Origin: a bacterium
GTDB taxonomy: Bacteria > Verrucomicrobiota > Verrucomicrobiia > Limisphaerales > J093
Direction: 5' to 3'
Assembly (NCBI GenBank): GCA_021823625.1
Contig: JAKANS010000024.1
Location: 1 to 44,941, forward strand
DNA length: 44,941 bases
Every line of letters starts with the position of its first letter. Positions within the stretch are counted from its first letter, which is position 1. This document shows, piece by piece, positions 15,110 through 24,383 of this stretch. The notes beneath the pieces were generated by a model. The model was given only the letters and a program-made list of their open reading frames with translations. It was not told where the DNA came from and did no database searches. The position numbers were made by a program, and so were the translations under genes.

Positions 15110-16321
15110 CTAGTTCTTTTCCGCGGCGCACTGGTACGCAACCTCGATCGCGTCCGCCGCTCGCGCACAGACCTCCCGCCAGTCGAGTCGCTCCCGCACC
15201 CGCCGGGCAGCCGGTGCGGCCAGGGCTGCGCGCGCCGCCGGCGACTTTCCGAGCCAATCCAGGAGCGTGTGACCGAGGCTGGCGCCATCGAAGGCGGAGA
15301 ACGTCGCCAGCGGTTCGTCGGCGAAATACCGACGGACGCCTTCGAGCGGTGTGCTCGCAACCGGCAGTCCCAAGGCGAGGTACTCGACCAGCTTCGCCAC
15401 AAAGGCGCAGTGCGTTCCCGCCGATTCCTCGTACGGCACCAGGCCGACCGAAGCCGTGGCCAGCCGGCCTGCGATCTCGCGGTACGGAACGAAGCCGACG
15501 TGCCGGAGCGCATCGCCCAACCCGCGTTTGCCCGCGAGGTTTTGGAAGCGTTGCCAAGCTTCCGTGTCCGCGCCGATAAACTGAAAAACTGCCTCCGGCC
15601 TTTCTCTGCGCACCCGCGCCACCGCGTCGAGCGCGATTCGACCGAGGTGGTGATGGTCGAACGAGCCATGCATGACGATCGTCGGCGGCGTGTCGCGGCG
15701 GGCGGCGACCGCCGCGGCGTCGAAGCAAAAACGGTCCGCGTCGTAACCATAGTAGATCGGGTGCAGGCGCTCGCGTGGCGTGCCCGCGGACGCAAAGCGG
15801 TCAGCCAGCGTGTCCGAAACGGTCAGCACCGCGTCGGCGTCGAAGCGCCGCGGCAACGACAGTTCGTAGCGTTTGAGCACCGCGAGCATGGGGGGGGGCA
15901 TCAACCGGACCGGCCACGTCTCCATGAAGCCGGTCAGGAAATCGAGGAAGTTCATTGCCACGGGCACGCGCAACCGGCGTTTCAGTTGGCCGGCCGCGAC
16001 CGCCGAGATGGCGTGCTGGGCGAGCAGCAAATCGAAACGTTCCCGCGTCGCGAACCGCTCGACCAGGCGGCGCAAGGCCACGGGGTAGAACAGGTATTTC
16101 AGGTTCCGCCAGCGCGTGTAGCGTCCCATTTTCCAGCCGGTGAAGGCGTGCAGTTCGACGCCAAACTCGCGCGCGACATTATCCGGCTCCTGGGATGGCG
16201 GACCGAACACGCTTACCACGTGACCGCGCCGGACCAACTCGCGCGCCAGGTAAGGTGCTTCCGCGGACCCGCCGCCGCTGGGCGGGTAGAACGGTTCGTG
16301 GGTGAGCAAGGCGACGCGCAT
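15110..16321 (-). CDS. Family 4 glycosyltransferase
   Basis: A 403-aa GT-B-fold retaining glycosyltransferase. The N-terminus has MRVALLTHEPFYPPSGGGSA with the Gly-rich acceptor-domain loop and RRGHVVSVFGP. The C-terminal GT1/GT4 nucleotide-sugar site reads VPYEESAGTHCAFVAKLVEY then ALGLPVASTPLEGVRRYF, where the spaced glutamates match the E-x7-E motif region. It lies beside the flippase. Sugar donor and acceptor are unknown. Confidence 0.88.
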   Translation of the reverse strand: MRVALLTHEPFYPPSGGGSAEAPYLARELVRRGHVVSVFGPPSQEPDNVAREFGVELHAFTGWKMGRYTRWRNLKYLFYPVALRRLVERFATRERFDLLLAQHAISAVAAGQLKRRLRVPVAMNFLDFLTGFMETWPVRLMPPPMLAVLKRYELSLPRRFDADAVLTVSDTLADRFASAGTPRERLHPIYYGYDADRFCFDAAAVAARRDTPPTIVMHGSFDHHHLGRIALDAVARVRRERPEAVFQFIGADTEAWQRFQNLAGKRGLGDALRHVGFVPYREIAGRLATASVGLVPYEESAGTHCAFVAKLVEYLALGLPVASTPLEGVRRYFADEPLATFSAFDGASLGHTLLDWLGKSPAARAALAAPAARRVRERLDWREVCARAADAIEVAYQCAAEKN

Positions 16322-16337
16322 CGCGGCGGGCGAACGC

Positions 16338-17462
16338 TCAGGGCAGGCGCCGTAGAAAGCGAGTCAACATTGCGGTGGCGGCGTCGAGTTGGCGCAGCGA
16401 AATCCACTCGTCCGCGGTGTGGGCCTGGGCGATGTCGCCCGGCCCAAACACCACACTGGGAATGCCCGCGTGGCTGAGCACCGAAGCGTCGCAGAAATAA
16501 TGCGCGCCGACCGGAGCGCGCTGGCCGGCGCAGTTCATGAACTGGCGCACCAGCGGCAGTTCGGGATCGGTCTCCATCGGCCAGCACGGGGCGCTTTTGC
16601 TGTCGGCCACGCGGGCTTGCAGACCGTGCAGCCGCAGCAGCGCCTGGATTTCGCGGCGCACGCCGGCCTCGGTTTCGCCGGGCAAGGTGCGCCGGTCGGC
16701 ATGGATGGTGCAACGGTCCGGCACGATGTTCGGCTGCGTGCCGCCGGCGATGGTCCCCACGCTGATGGTGGCGTGACCGAGCACCGGATGCCGCCGGCAG
16801 CGCAGCGCCGAGGCGTACTCGGTTTCCAGCAATTGCACGATCCGGGCCATCTCCAGCGCCGCATTGCGTCCGAGATCGGGGCGGGCTCCGTGCGCGGCCT
16901 TGCCTCGCGTTTCCAGCCGCAACCAGAGATTGCCTTTGTGCGCAGTGACCACTTTCAGCCCGGTCGGCTCGCCGACAATGGCGAGGTCCGCCTGGAGCTT
17001 CGACGCCGCCAGGGCGCGCGAACCGCGCTGCTCGTTTTCCTCGTCCACGAACGCGGCGAGCACAATCTCCGTTTCGGCCGGGCGGCGCCCGCCACGCGCG
17101 GTCGCGGCCAACGCGGCGAACATCGCCGCGATGCTGCCCTTGGTGTCGCAGGCCCCGCGCCCGTGAAGGCGGCCGTTGCGAACGGTGGGTTTCAACTGCG
17201 AAGCGGTCGCGCCCACCGTGTCCAGGTGTGGCGCCAGCAAAACGCGCCGGCGGGTGCGGCCGCTTGGGCGCAATGTGATCAGCACGTTCTCACGGGCGGG
17301 CAGCACCGGTTGGCGCCGAACGTCCAGGCCCAAACTGGCGGCGTGCGTCGCGAGAAAGTCCGCCACCCGCTTCTCGCCCGCGGCCGGATCATCCGCGGGC
17401 ACGAAGGCAGGATTCACGCTGGGCAGCGCGATGAGTTCGCGGAGCAGGCGAACGGGTTGCAT
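16338..17462 (-). CDS. M20-family peptidase/deacylase (ArgE/DapE type)
   Basis: A 374-aa zinc hydrolase. Metal-site motifs are LLAPHLDTVG, GRGACDTKGSIAAM and AFVDEENEQRGSRAL (Glu-Glu catalytic pair), with GEPTGLKVVTAHKG and the dimerisation domain starting near GKAAHGARP. A C-terminal GIPSVVFGPGDIAQAHTADEW supplies the last metal ligand His. The start at ATG 17462 gives the usual MQPVRLLRELIALPSVNP N-terminus. Substrate is probably an N-acyl amino acid or acyl-diaminopimelate; the exact one cannot be told. Confidence 0.88.
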   Translation of the reverse strand: MQPVRLLRELIALPSVNPAFVPADDPAAGEKRVADFLATHAASLGLDVRRQPVLPARENVLITLRPSGRTRRRVLLAPHLDTVGATASQLKPTVRNGRLHGRGACDTKGSIAAMFAALAATARGGRRPAETEIVLAAFVDEENEQRGSRALAASKLQADLAIVGEPTGLKVVTAHKGNLWLRLETRGKAAHGARPDLGRNAALEMARIVQLLETEYASALRCRRHPVLGHATISVGTIAGGTQPNIVPDRCTIHADRRTLPGETEAGVRREIQALLRLHGLQARVADSKSAPCWPMETDPELPLVRQFMNCAGQRAPVGAHYFCDASVLSHAGIPSVVFGPGDIAQAHTADEWISLRQLDAATAMLTRFLRRLP

Positions 17463-17574
17463 GGCGGTGGAACGACTCGATCCAGGCACGGCGGGGCGGA
17501 GTCTGTGCGAGCGGGATTCTGCGGGCAAGCGCGCAAGGTCACTGGCGCGCGCCACATAGCGGGAGCGCGCCCGG

Positions 17575-18387
17575 CTAGGCGGGTTCCGCAAAGAGGAAGG
17601 CGCCGTAGCCCACCACGCGGTCGCGCGGGCCGGCGGTGTCGCCGGAATTGCGCAGGTCAAGCACCTGGCAACGCAAGCCGCGACGCTGGGCGCATACCAA
17701 CAAGCCGCAGATTGCGCGGTGGCCACAGGCGCAGTCGCCGTCCAGTTCCTGCCAACGGAGCGCCTGAATGGCGTCGGCGGTGGCGCGGTCTTTGCGGCGG
17801 GCGGTCGGGTAATCCAGGTAATGGCTCAAATCCGAACTGACGATGACGGCCGTCTCCGCCCCGCCCCAAAGCCGGTCCAGCACTTCGCTGACCTCCTCGG
17901 CTGAAGCGCGACCGACGAGCAGCGGCACAACCGTGAACGCGTCCACGACCGTTTGCACGAAGGGCAGTTCGACTTCGAGACAGTGTTCGGGGCCGTGGAC
18001 CCGTTCCAGGCAGACCACCTGCGGCAGCGCTTGCGCGGCGGTCACGGCCTCGAAGTCCACCGGCACCAGACCCAGCGGCGTGGCAAAGGCCTCGTCACTC
18101 GTCGCGGCGAGACCCGGGAAGTCCTCGTAATGGGAAGGGCCGATCAGCACCACGCGGCGGATGCGATCGTGCGCCGGAGCCAGTTGCACAAAGCCCGAGG
18201 CGGCGACGGCCGCGGAAAACATGTAGCCCGCGTGCGGCACGATCAGCGCTTTGGGTACCGGACCTTCGGGCGGCATGGCCGCCTCGAGGTAGGCGCTCAC
18301 GTCCGCTTGCAGCCGGGCCGGGATGGCCGGATAGAACCGGCCGGCCTGGGCGGCGGGGCGAACTCGCGGTGCGACGGCGCTGAGCAT
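17575..18387 (-). CDS. amrB: AmmeMemoRadiSam system protein B (MEMO1 family)
   Basis: A 270-aa MEMO-like protein with a fold related to class III extradiol dioxygenases. The conserved metal-region residues are visible: LIVPHAGYMFSAAV (first His), RRVVLIGPSHYEDF (second His) and ACGHRAICGLL (Cys), matching the His-His-Cys set of human MEMO. Also EHCLEVELPFVQ and VIVSSDLSHYLDYP. It lies 10 bp from the radical SAM gene, giving an AmrS-AmrB pair that is likely co-transcribed. Its function in bacteria is not established. Confidence 0.92.
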   Translation of the reverse strand: MLSAVAPRVRPAAQAGRFYPAIPARLQADVSAYLEAAMPPEGPVPKALIVPHAGYMFSAAVAASGFVQLAPAHDRIRRVVLIGPSHYEDFPGLAATSDEAFATPLGLVPVDFEAVTAAQALPQVVCLERVHGPEHCLEVELPFVQTVVDAFTVVPLLVGRASAEEVSEVLDRLWGGAETAVIVSSDLSHYLDYPTARRKDRATADAIQALRWQELDGDCACGHRAICGLLVCAQRRGLRCQVLDLRNSGDTAGPRDRVVGYGAFLFAEPA

Positions 18388-18397
18388 GGTCGATCCA

Positions 18398-19549
18398 CTA
18401 GAGGCTCACCGGTTTCGGGCCGCGGCTGGACGTCTGGTTGGGCACTGCCTCCGCGATCACGCGATCATTGGCCGCCCAGATTCCAGGCAGGTGGCGCGCG
18501 CAGCGCGGGCAGGCGCCATCCGCGCGGACGCGGTTTTCCACAATCCGAAAACCGCGACGTCGAACCAGCGTTTCGCCGCAGCCGGGACAGCGCGTGTTCT
18601 CCCAATCGCCGACCTGGCCCGGCAGGTTGCCGGCATAAACGAACCGCAGGCCGGCCTCGGCACCGACCTCCGCCGCGCGCAGGAGGTCCTGCACGGTCGT
18701 GGCCGGCGGATCGGTCATCCGGTAGTCCGGGTGAAACGCCGTGACATGCCACGGGATGTCCGGGCTGACTGACGCGAGGAAGCGTGTGAGCTCGCGCAAT
18801 TCGGCGGGGTCATCGTTGAAGCCGGGCACGAGCAGGGTCACAACCTCCAGCCACAGCCCGCGCGCGTGCACCATCCGGATGGTTTCTGTGACGTGGTTCA
18901 GCGTGCCGCCCAACGTGCGGTAGCGCCGGTCGTTGAAGCCTTTCAAATCCACCTTGTACGCGCTCAGCCAGGGCTGGAGGAAATCGAGTGCTTCGGGGGT
19001 GGCGTTGCCGTTGGAGACGAACGCGCACAGCCGCCCGGCCGGTTTCGCCTCCGCGAAAACTGCGGCCGCCCATTCGGCGGTGATGAGCGGTTCGTTGTAA
19101 CTCGAAACCATCAGCCGCGCGCCTTCGCGGCGGGCCGCACCGACGAGTTGTTTGGGCGTGGCCGCCTGGAGCCGGGTGCTGGCCGCTTCATCGCGCAGCG
19201 CCTGGCTGGTGATCCAGTTCTGGCAGTAGGCGCAATGAAAGTCGCACCCCAACATGCCGAAAGTCAGTGCCGCGCTGCCGGGCAGGACGTGGAAGAACGG
19301 CTTTTTCTCGACGGGATCGCAGGCCGCGCCCGCCACGTAACCGAAAGGCACGCGCAGTTCGCCGGCCTCGTTGAACCGCACCTTGCAGATGCCTCGTCGG
19401 CCCGGGGCGATGAGGCAGCGGTGTCCGCAGGCGACGCAGCGGACCTTGTCCGCTTCCCTGTGCCAAAGCCGGCCGGCTGCCGTGTGGCGGTCGAGCGTCA
19501 CCGCCAGCCGCTCACGGGGGCCGATTTCGGGAAGGTTGATCGTCGCCAT
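18398..19549 (-). CDS. amrS: AmmeMemoRadiSam system radical SAM enzyme
   Basis: A 383-aa radical SAM protein. The cluster motif C-x3-C-x2-C is GCDFHCAYCQNW (Cys102, Cys106, Cys109). Upstream is a conserved zinc-ribbon-like set (CVACGHRC and GICKVR, Cys38/41/45/55) and EKKPFFHVLPGS. Later motifs are SSYNEPLI, CAFVSNGNA, AYKVDLKGF and PGFNDDP. A second zinc-ribbon-like element near the C-terminus reads CPGCGETL and CPRCARHLPGIW. The ATG at 19549 is preferred; a GTG at 19582 would add 11 residues. Family members (formerly annotated PflA-like) partner with AmrA and AmrB. Substrate is unknown. Confidence 0.92.
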   Translation of the reverse strand: MATINLPEIGPRERLAVTLDRHTAAGRLWHREADKVRCVACGHRCLIAPGRRGICKVRFNEAGELRVPFGYVAGAACDPVEKKPFFHVLPGSAALTFGMLGCDFHCAYCQNWITSQALRDEAASTRLQAATPKQLVGAARREGARLMVSSYNEPLITAEWAAAVFAEAKPAGRLCAFVSNGNATPEALDFLQPWLSAYKVDLKGFNDRRYRTLGGTLNHVTETIRMVHARGLWLEVVTLLVPGFNDDPAELRELTRFLASVSPDIPWHVTAFHPDYRMTDPPATTVQDLLRAAEVGAEAGLRFVYAGNLPGQVGDWENTRCPGCGETLVRRRGFRIVENRVRADGACPRCARHLPGIWAANDRVIAEAVPNQTSSRGPKPVSL

Positions 19550-19752
19550 AGCCAGCGGGGGTTGGGAACTGGTCCGTGCCACTGCTGAAGTAGTTTACGT
19601 CAGTCACCGCGAAGAGGCAAAAGGCAAGTGGTTGCCCCCGGCGGAGCGGCCTGAAAACGACCGCTTGACTTCGAGGAACAGAAAAGCAGGAAACGTTCGT
19701 GTTAACTCGGTGAGGCTCCCTCCGTCCCGCGCTCGGCGTTGATCCGCCGGTC

Positions 19753-21960
19753 TCACCGTCTGGCCTGGGCCGGTATGGACGTGGCGGCCCGGGCGGGCGC
19801 GTGCGGTTGAGGAGGGCGAACGGACGGCCTTGAAGGCCGGGGCGCCGGGGTGAGCCGGGTGCCGGGGTGAGCGGGCTGAATTTCGCCAGGCTCGGCGCTG
19901 GAGTTCGCCTGCGCCCGCCGGATCAATTCTTCCTGGCTGTTCACACGGGGTTCGCCCCGCCGCACGGTGGCGCGGCGGGGCGTGCCGTCCGCCTGGATGA
20001 AGCGCGCTTTGACGTTGTCGGCCAGTTGCACGGCGAGCAACTCGTTGAGGATGCGTTCGCGCAGGTTGCCGTCCTCGATCGGGAACACCACCTCGATCCG
20101 CTTGAACAGATTGCGTGGCATCCAGTCGGCGCTGCCGATGAAGATTTCCGGCTGGCAGGCGTTCTCGAAATAGAAGACCCGGCTGTGCTCGAGAAAGCGG
20201 CCCACGATGCTGCGCACGCCGATGTTCTCGCTCAACCCCGGCACGCCCGGCCGGAGGCAGCAGATGCCCCGCACGATGAGGTCCACCCGGACCCCCGCGC
20301 CGGACGCCTCGTAGAGGGCGTCGATCAATTCGGGCAGCACCAGCGAATTCATCTTGGCGACGATGCGGGCCGGCAGGCCGCGCCGGGCGTGCTCGGTTTC
20401 GCGCCGGATTTTTTCCAACATCCGTGGGAGCAGTTCGAACGGGGCGACCAGCAACTTGCGCAGGCCCTGGTATTGGCAGAGACCGGTGAGGAGGTTGAAC
20501 AGGTTCGTGGCATCCTCGCCCAGGTCCGGCCGGCAGGTCAGCAAACTGAGGTCGGTGTAAATGCGCGCGGTGACAGGGTTGTAGTTGCCGGTCCCCAAAT
20601 GCAGGTAGCGGCGGATGCCGTCCTCATCCCGCCGCACCACCAGCGTGGCCTTGCAATGAATCTTGTAACCGACGATGCCGTAAATGACATGCACGCCGGC
20701 GTCCTCGAGCTGGTGCGACCAGCGGATGTTGTTGGACTCGTCGAAGCGGGCCTTCAACTCGACCACGGCCGTCACTTGCTTGCCGTTTTTCACCGCGTCC
20801 ATGAGCGCGCCGATGATCCGCGGATCGCCGCCCGTGCGGTAAAGGGTTTGCTTGATCGCCAGCACTTGCGGGTCCGTGGCGGCTTGCTGAAGGAAATCGA
20901 CGACGCTCTCGAAACTCTCGTACGGATGGTGCAACAGGATGTCGCCCCGACGAATGGCGGCGAAGACATCCGTTTGCCCGCGCAAGGCGGGCGCGACGGG
21001 CGCGAAAAACGGCGGGTCGCGCAACTCGGGTTTGTCGAGATTCGAGCAGAGCATCATGAGCCGCGTCGGGCTCAGCGGGCCGTTCACCAGGTAAAGGTCG
21101 TCCGGCGTGAGTCGCTGCGTGGCCAGCAAGTCTTTGATGATCTCCGGCGGGCAGCCTTCCTCGACTTCGAGGCGCACGGCCTCGCCTTTGAGGCGGTTGT
21201 GGATCTCGTTCTCCACCGCCTTGAGCAGGTTGGCCGAATCCCCCTCGTCGATGTACAGCTCACTGTTACGCGTGACGCGAAAGGCCCAGAAACCCTGCAC
21301 GTCCTGACCCGGGACGAGGTCCGCCAGGTGGTGCCCGATCAGCCGGCCCAGAAAGACGTACGCGTGTTCGCCGTCCGGGCGCGGGAGTTCGATGAGCCGG
21401 GGCAGCACGCGCGGGACCTGCACCACCAACAGGCGGTGGCGGGTCTTTTTCTTGCCGGGGCGCCGCACCTGGACGATGAGATTCAGCGATTTGTTGCGGA
21501 GCCGGGGAAACGGATGCGCCGGATCGATGGCCAGCGGCGTGAGCACCGGCTGGACCTCCGCGCGGTAAAACGCGTTCAACCACTCCCGGTCCGCGCCTTC
21601 GAGCGCGGCCGGGTCGAGGAACCGGATGCGGTGCTTCGCGAGCGCCGGCACGAGTTGCTCGCGCCAGACCCGGTACAACGTGGCCACCATCCGCTGCACG
21701 CGCGCCGCAATGGCCCGCAAGGTTTCGCCGGCGGTCAATCCGTCGGGGCCAAGCTCGTTCGCGGCGCTGGCCACCAGTTGTTTCAACCCCGCCACGCGCA
21801 CCTCGAAGAACTCGTCCAGGTTGGAACTGACGATGGCGAAAAACTTCACGCGCTCGAGCAGCGGGTTCGTGCGGTCGAGGACCTCTTCCAGCACCCGCTG
21901 GTTGAACTCCAGCCAGCTCAACTCGCGGTTGATGTAGTTCTTGGGCGACGGTCGTTTCAT
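19753..21960 (-). CDS. ppk1: Polyphosphate kinase 1
   Basis: A 735-aa PPK1, slightly long because of a Pro/Arg-rich C-terminal tail after about residue 690 (PAHPGTRLTPAPRPSRPSVR). It builds polyphosphate from ATP reversibly at the membrane. Visible are the N-domain INRELSWLEFNQRVLEEV and NLDEFFEVRVAG, QTLYRTGGDPRIIGALMDA, the catalytic-His region GYKIHCKATLVVRR, HLGTGNYNPVTARIYTDL, and the second catalytic-His-domain region EIFIGSADWMPRNLFKR. The ATG at 21960 fits the family start (MKRPSPKNYINREL). The tail is absent in most family members and may be disordered. Confidence 0.95.
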   Translation of the reverse strand: MKRPSPKNYINRELSWLEFNQRVLEEVLDRTNPLLERVKFFAIVSSNLDEFFEVRVAGLKQLVASAANELGPDGLTAGETLRAIAARVQRMVATLYRVWREQLVPALAKHRIRFLDPAALEGADREWLNAFYRAEVQPVLTPLAIDPAHPFPRLRNKSLNLIVQVRRPGKKKTRHRLLVVQVPRVLPRLIELPRPDGEHAYVFLGRLIGHHLADLVPGQDVQGFWAFRVTRNSELYIDEGDSANLLKAVENEIHNRLKGEAVRLEVEEGCPPEIIKDLLATQRLTPDDLYLVNGPLSPTRLMMLCSNLDKPELRDPPFFAPVAPALRGQTDVFAAIRRGDILLHHPYESFESVVDFLQQAATDPQVLAIKQTLYRTGGDPRIIGALMDAVKNGKQVTAVVELKARFDESNNIRWSHQLEDAGVHVIYGIVGYKIHCKATLVVRRDEDGIRRYLHLGTGNYNPVTARIYTDLSLLTCRPDLGEDATNLFNLLTGLCQYQGLRKLLVAPFELLPRMLEKIRRETEHARRGLPARIVAKMNSLVLPELIDALYEASGAGVRVDLIVRGICCLRPGVPGLSENIGVRSIVGRFLEHSRVFYFENACQPEIFIGSADWMPRNLFKRIEVVFPIEDGNLRERILNELLAVQLADNVKARFIQADGTPRRATVRRGEPRVNSQEELIRRAQANSSAEPGEIQPAHPGTRLTPAPRPSRPSVRPPQPHAPARAATSIPAQARR

Positions 21961-22063
21961 GCGCGGCACGCTTGCGTGAACGCTGGCCCACATAGGAACA
22001 AGCCTCCTCCGCTTTGGCCAGCGGCAACTTGGCAACCCAGTCCCGAACCGCCCGCCACCGGGG

Positions 22064-23482
22064 TCAAAGCGACCGCAGACGTCTCGCGCCGGCCTGCACC
22101 AGGCGCTCCGCGGCGGTCTGGCTCGCCGCCTCGGCATAGACACGCACCAGCGGTTCGGTGCCCGAGCCGCGGAGCATCAGCCAGGAACCGTCGCGCGCGA
22201 CGTATTTCACGCCATCGAAAGTGTGCACTTCCACCACCGGCGAGCGACCCAGCCGGGCGGGGGGCGTGGCTGCGCAGGCGGCCATCAAATGCGCCCGGCG
22301 CTCCGCCGGGAACGGCAGGTCCAAACGCGCGTATCGGTGCGGACCGAACTCGCGCTCCAGGCGCCGCAGCACGCGGCTCAGCGGTTGCCGCTCCGATGCC
22401 AGCAACTCCAGCAACAGCAGGCCGGCCGCCAGCCCGTCGCGTTCCGGCAGGTGCGCCGGGAACCCCAGACTGCCGCTCTCCTCCAGGCCCACCAGCACGC
22501 CGGGCCGCCTCATCTCGGCGCTGATGTGCTTGAAGCCGATGGGCGTCACCCGCAGCGGCAGATCGTGTGCCGCGCAGATTTGGTCCACCAGCGACGTGGT
22601 GTTCAGTGACTTGACCACCGTTCCGCGCTGGCGCCGATTCACCACCAGATGCCACAGAACCAAGGCGACGACTTGATGCGCGGTCAGCGGCGCGCCGCGT
22701 TCGTCGAGGCCGCCCAGGCGGTCGGCATCGCCGTCGCTGACCAGGCACACGTCGTGCCGGTGGCGGCGCAGAAACTCCGAAGTGGCGGCGTAGAACTTCG
22801 GGATTGGCTCCGGCCGGATGCCGCCGAACAGCGGATCGCGCTCGCCGCGGAACGTGGTGACGCGGCAGGTTGTTCCCGCGAGCAACGCGGCAAAGCAGCC
22901 CGCGCCGACGCCGAACATGGCGTCATGCGCCACGCGCAAGCCCGACTCCGCCACGCGCTCAAAATCCACCAGTCGCCGGATCGCGCGGTAATGCGCCGGC
23001 CGCAGGTCCTTGAGGGTCACCGTGCCCTGCCGCCGCGCCTCGGCCAGCGGCAAGCGTCGCACCGACGTGCGATCCAGCCAGCTTTCCACCCCGTGGCAGA
23101 TCGTGGCGTCCGCCGAGCCGCCGAACCAGGCCTTGAGTTTGAAGCCGTTGAACTCGGGCGGATTGTGGCTGGCGGTGATCATCACGCCACCCGCCGCGTG
23201 AAGTTGCTTCACCGCGAGCGAAACCGCCGGCGTAGGCGTCGGCGCCGAAGTCAGAACGACGCGAAACGCGTTGCCGGCGAAGACTTCGGCGGTCCGAGCG
23301 GCGAATGGCCCGGACAGGAAACGGGTGTCGTAGCCGACTACGGCCAGGCGCTCGCGACCTCTGGCCGTCTCGGATGCCCAGCAGTCCGCCGTGGCCTGGG
23401 CGACGCGCTCGACGTTCGCGAAGGTGAAATCTTCGGCGATGACTCCACGCCAGCCGTCGGTGCCGAAGCGGATTGGGGGCAT
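22064..23482 (-). CDS. Phosphohexomutase (phosphoglucomutase/phosphomannomutase family)
   Basis: A 472-aa alpha-D-phosphohexomutase. All four active-site loops are seen: phosphoserine GVMITASHNPPEFNG, the metal loop SDGDADRLGG, sugar-binding GLEESGSLGF, and phosphate-binding LRGSGTEPLVRVY. The N-terminus is MPPIRFGTDGWRGVIAEDFT. It interconverts hexose-6-P and hexose-1-P, feeding sugar nucleotides for the GT4/flippase genes nearby; specificity for glucose or mannose is not resolved. It is 24 bp downstream of rpe. Confidence 0.94.
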   Translation of the reverse strand: MPPIRFGTDGWRGVIAEDFTFANVERVAQATADCWASETARGRERLAVVGYDTRFLSGPFAARTAEVFAGNAFRVVLTSAPTPTPAVSLAVKQLHAAGGVMITASHNPPEFNGFKLKAWFGGSADATICHGVESWLDRTSVRRLPLAEARRQGTVTLKDLRPAHYRAIRRLVDFERVAESGLRVAHDAMFGVGAGCFAALLAGTTCRVTTFRGERDPLFGGIRPEPIPKFYAATSEFLRRHRHDVCLVSDGDADRLGGLDERGAPLTAHQVVALVLWHLVVNRRQRGTVVKSLNTTSLVDQICAAHDLPLRVTPIGFKHISAEMRRPGVLVGLEESGSLGFPAHLPERDGLAAGLLLLELLASERQPLSRVLRRLEREFGPHRYARLDLPFPAERRAHLMAACAATPPARLGRSPVVEVHTFDGVKYVARDGSWLMLRGSGTEPLVRVYAEAASQTAAERLVQAGARRLRSL

Positions 23483-23506
23483 GGCCGCGTGGGGCGCTGG
23501 CCGGCC

Positions 23507-24214
23507 TCAAGCCACTGCCACCAATCGAGGTGTGGCGGCGGCCGGCGCGGCGGCCGGCGCGTGGCGTTCGGCGATCTGCCGCAGCTTGCGAATCGCGCGA
23601 CGCAGACTGTGTTGGCCGAAGAGTGTGGTGCCGCTCACGAACGTGTCTGCGCCGGCGCGCGCGCATTCGGCGACAGTCTGGAAGTCCACGCCGCCGTCCA
23701 CTTCGAGGTGGAAATCCAGACCCGCGTTGCGTCGCCACACCGCCGCCTGCTGGATCTTCGGCACCGTCTCTTCGATGAAGGATTGGCCGCCAAAGCCGGG
23801 ATTCACGGTCATCACCAGCAACAGGTCGATTTGTTTGAGGAACGGCCGGACCTCGGCGATCGGCGTGGGCGGGTTGACGGCCAGCCCGGCCAGGGCGCCG
23901 AGTGACTTGATCTTCCACAGAAGCGGGGCCACGCGACTGCCGAGTTCGACGTGGACGGTGAGCAGGCTGGCGCCCGCCTCGCGGAACTGCTCGATCAGTG
24001 TTTCGGGCCGGCTGCACATGAGGTGTACGTCCAAAGGCAGGCGGGTGGCTTTGCGGACGGCCCGGACGACGTGGGGGCCGAAAGTGAGGTTGGGAACGAA
24101 GTGGCCGTCCATGATGTCCACGTGCAGCCAATCGGCGCCCGCCCGCTGGGCGCGTTCGGCCTCGCTTGCCAGCCGGCCGGCATTCGCGGCGAGCAACGAT
24201 GGTGCGATGATCAT
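23507..24214 (-). CDS. rpe: Ribulose-phosphate 3-epimerase
   Basis: A 235-aa TIM-barrel epimerase of the pentose phosphate pathway, interconverting ribulose-5-P and xylulose-5-P. Metal and catalytic residues lie in LHVDIMDGHFVPNLTFGP, PLDVHLM, VMTVNPGFGGQSF and LEVDGGVDFQTV. The start at ATG 24214 gives the standard MIIAPSLLAA. An Ala/Pro tail (APAAAPAAATPR) extends beyond the normal end. It is first in the minus-strand cluster. Confidence 0.95.
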   Translation of the reverse strand: MIIAPSLLAANAGRLASEAERAQRAGADWLHVDIMDGHFVPNLTFGPHVVRAVRKATRLPLDVHLMCSRPETLIEQFREAGASLLTVHVELGSRVAPLLWKIKSLGALAGLAVNPPTPIAEVRPFLKQIDLLLVMTVNPGFGGQSFIEETVPKIQQAAVWRRNAGLDFHLEVDGGVDFQTVAECARAGADTFVSGTTLFGQHSLRRAIRKLRQIAERHAPAAAPAAATPRLVAVA

Positions 24215-24349
24215 GCCGCGCGAACGTATGCGATGCCCCGCCTCGCGGGCAAGTGCGGCTTGGACGGAAAAGGCAGGGAAGCGGAATGCGGTCGCGATTC
24301 TGCCGACGGTGGCGGTTGCCCCTCGGTTCAAAAACTCAGCCGGGAGTAT

Positions 24350-24383
24350 TTGCCAAAATTGCGCTGCCAAGTAACAATCCTGT
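24350..24383 (+). promoter_or_regulatory. Candidate sigma-70-like promoter of the ccs operon (possibly leaderless)
   Basis: TTGCCA (24350-24355) and AACAAT (24373-24378) are separated by exactly 17 bp, matching TTGACA/TATAAT at 5/6 and 4/6. Transcription would start about at the ATG at 24384, giving a leaderless mRNA, and no Shine-Dalgarno precedes the ATG. The region 24215-24383 as a whole is the gap between divergent rpe and the lipoprotein gene. Confidence 0.4.

Noticed and set aside
19867..22524. Plus-strand open frame of about 885 codons over ppk1
   Set aside because: Shadow of the PPK1 gene on the minus strand; no recognisable protein features.
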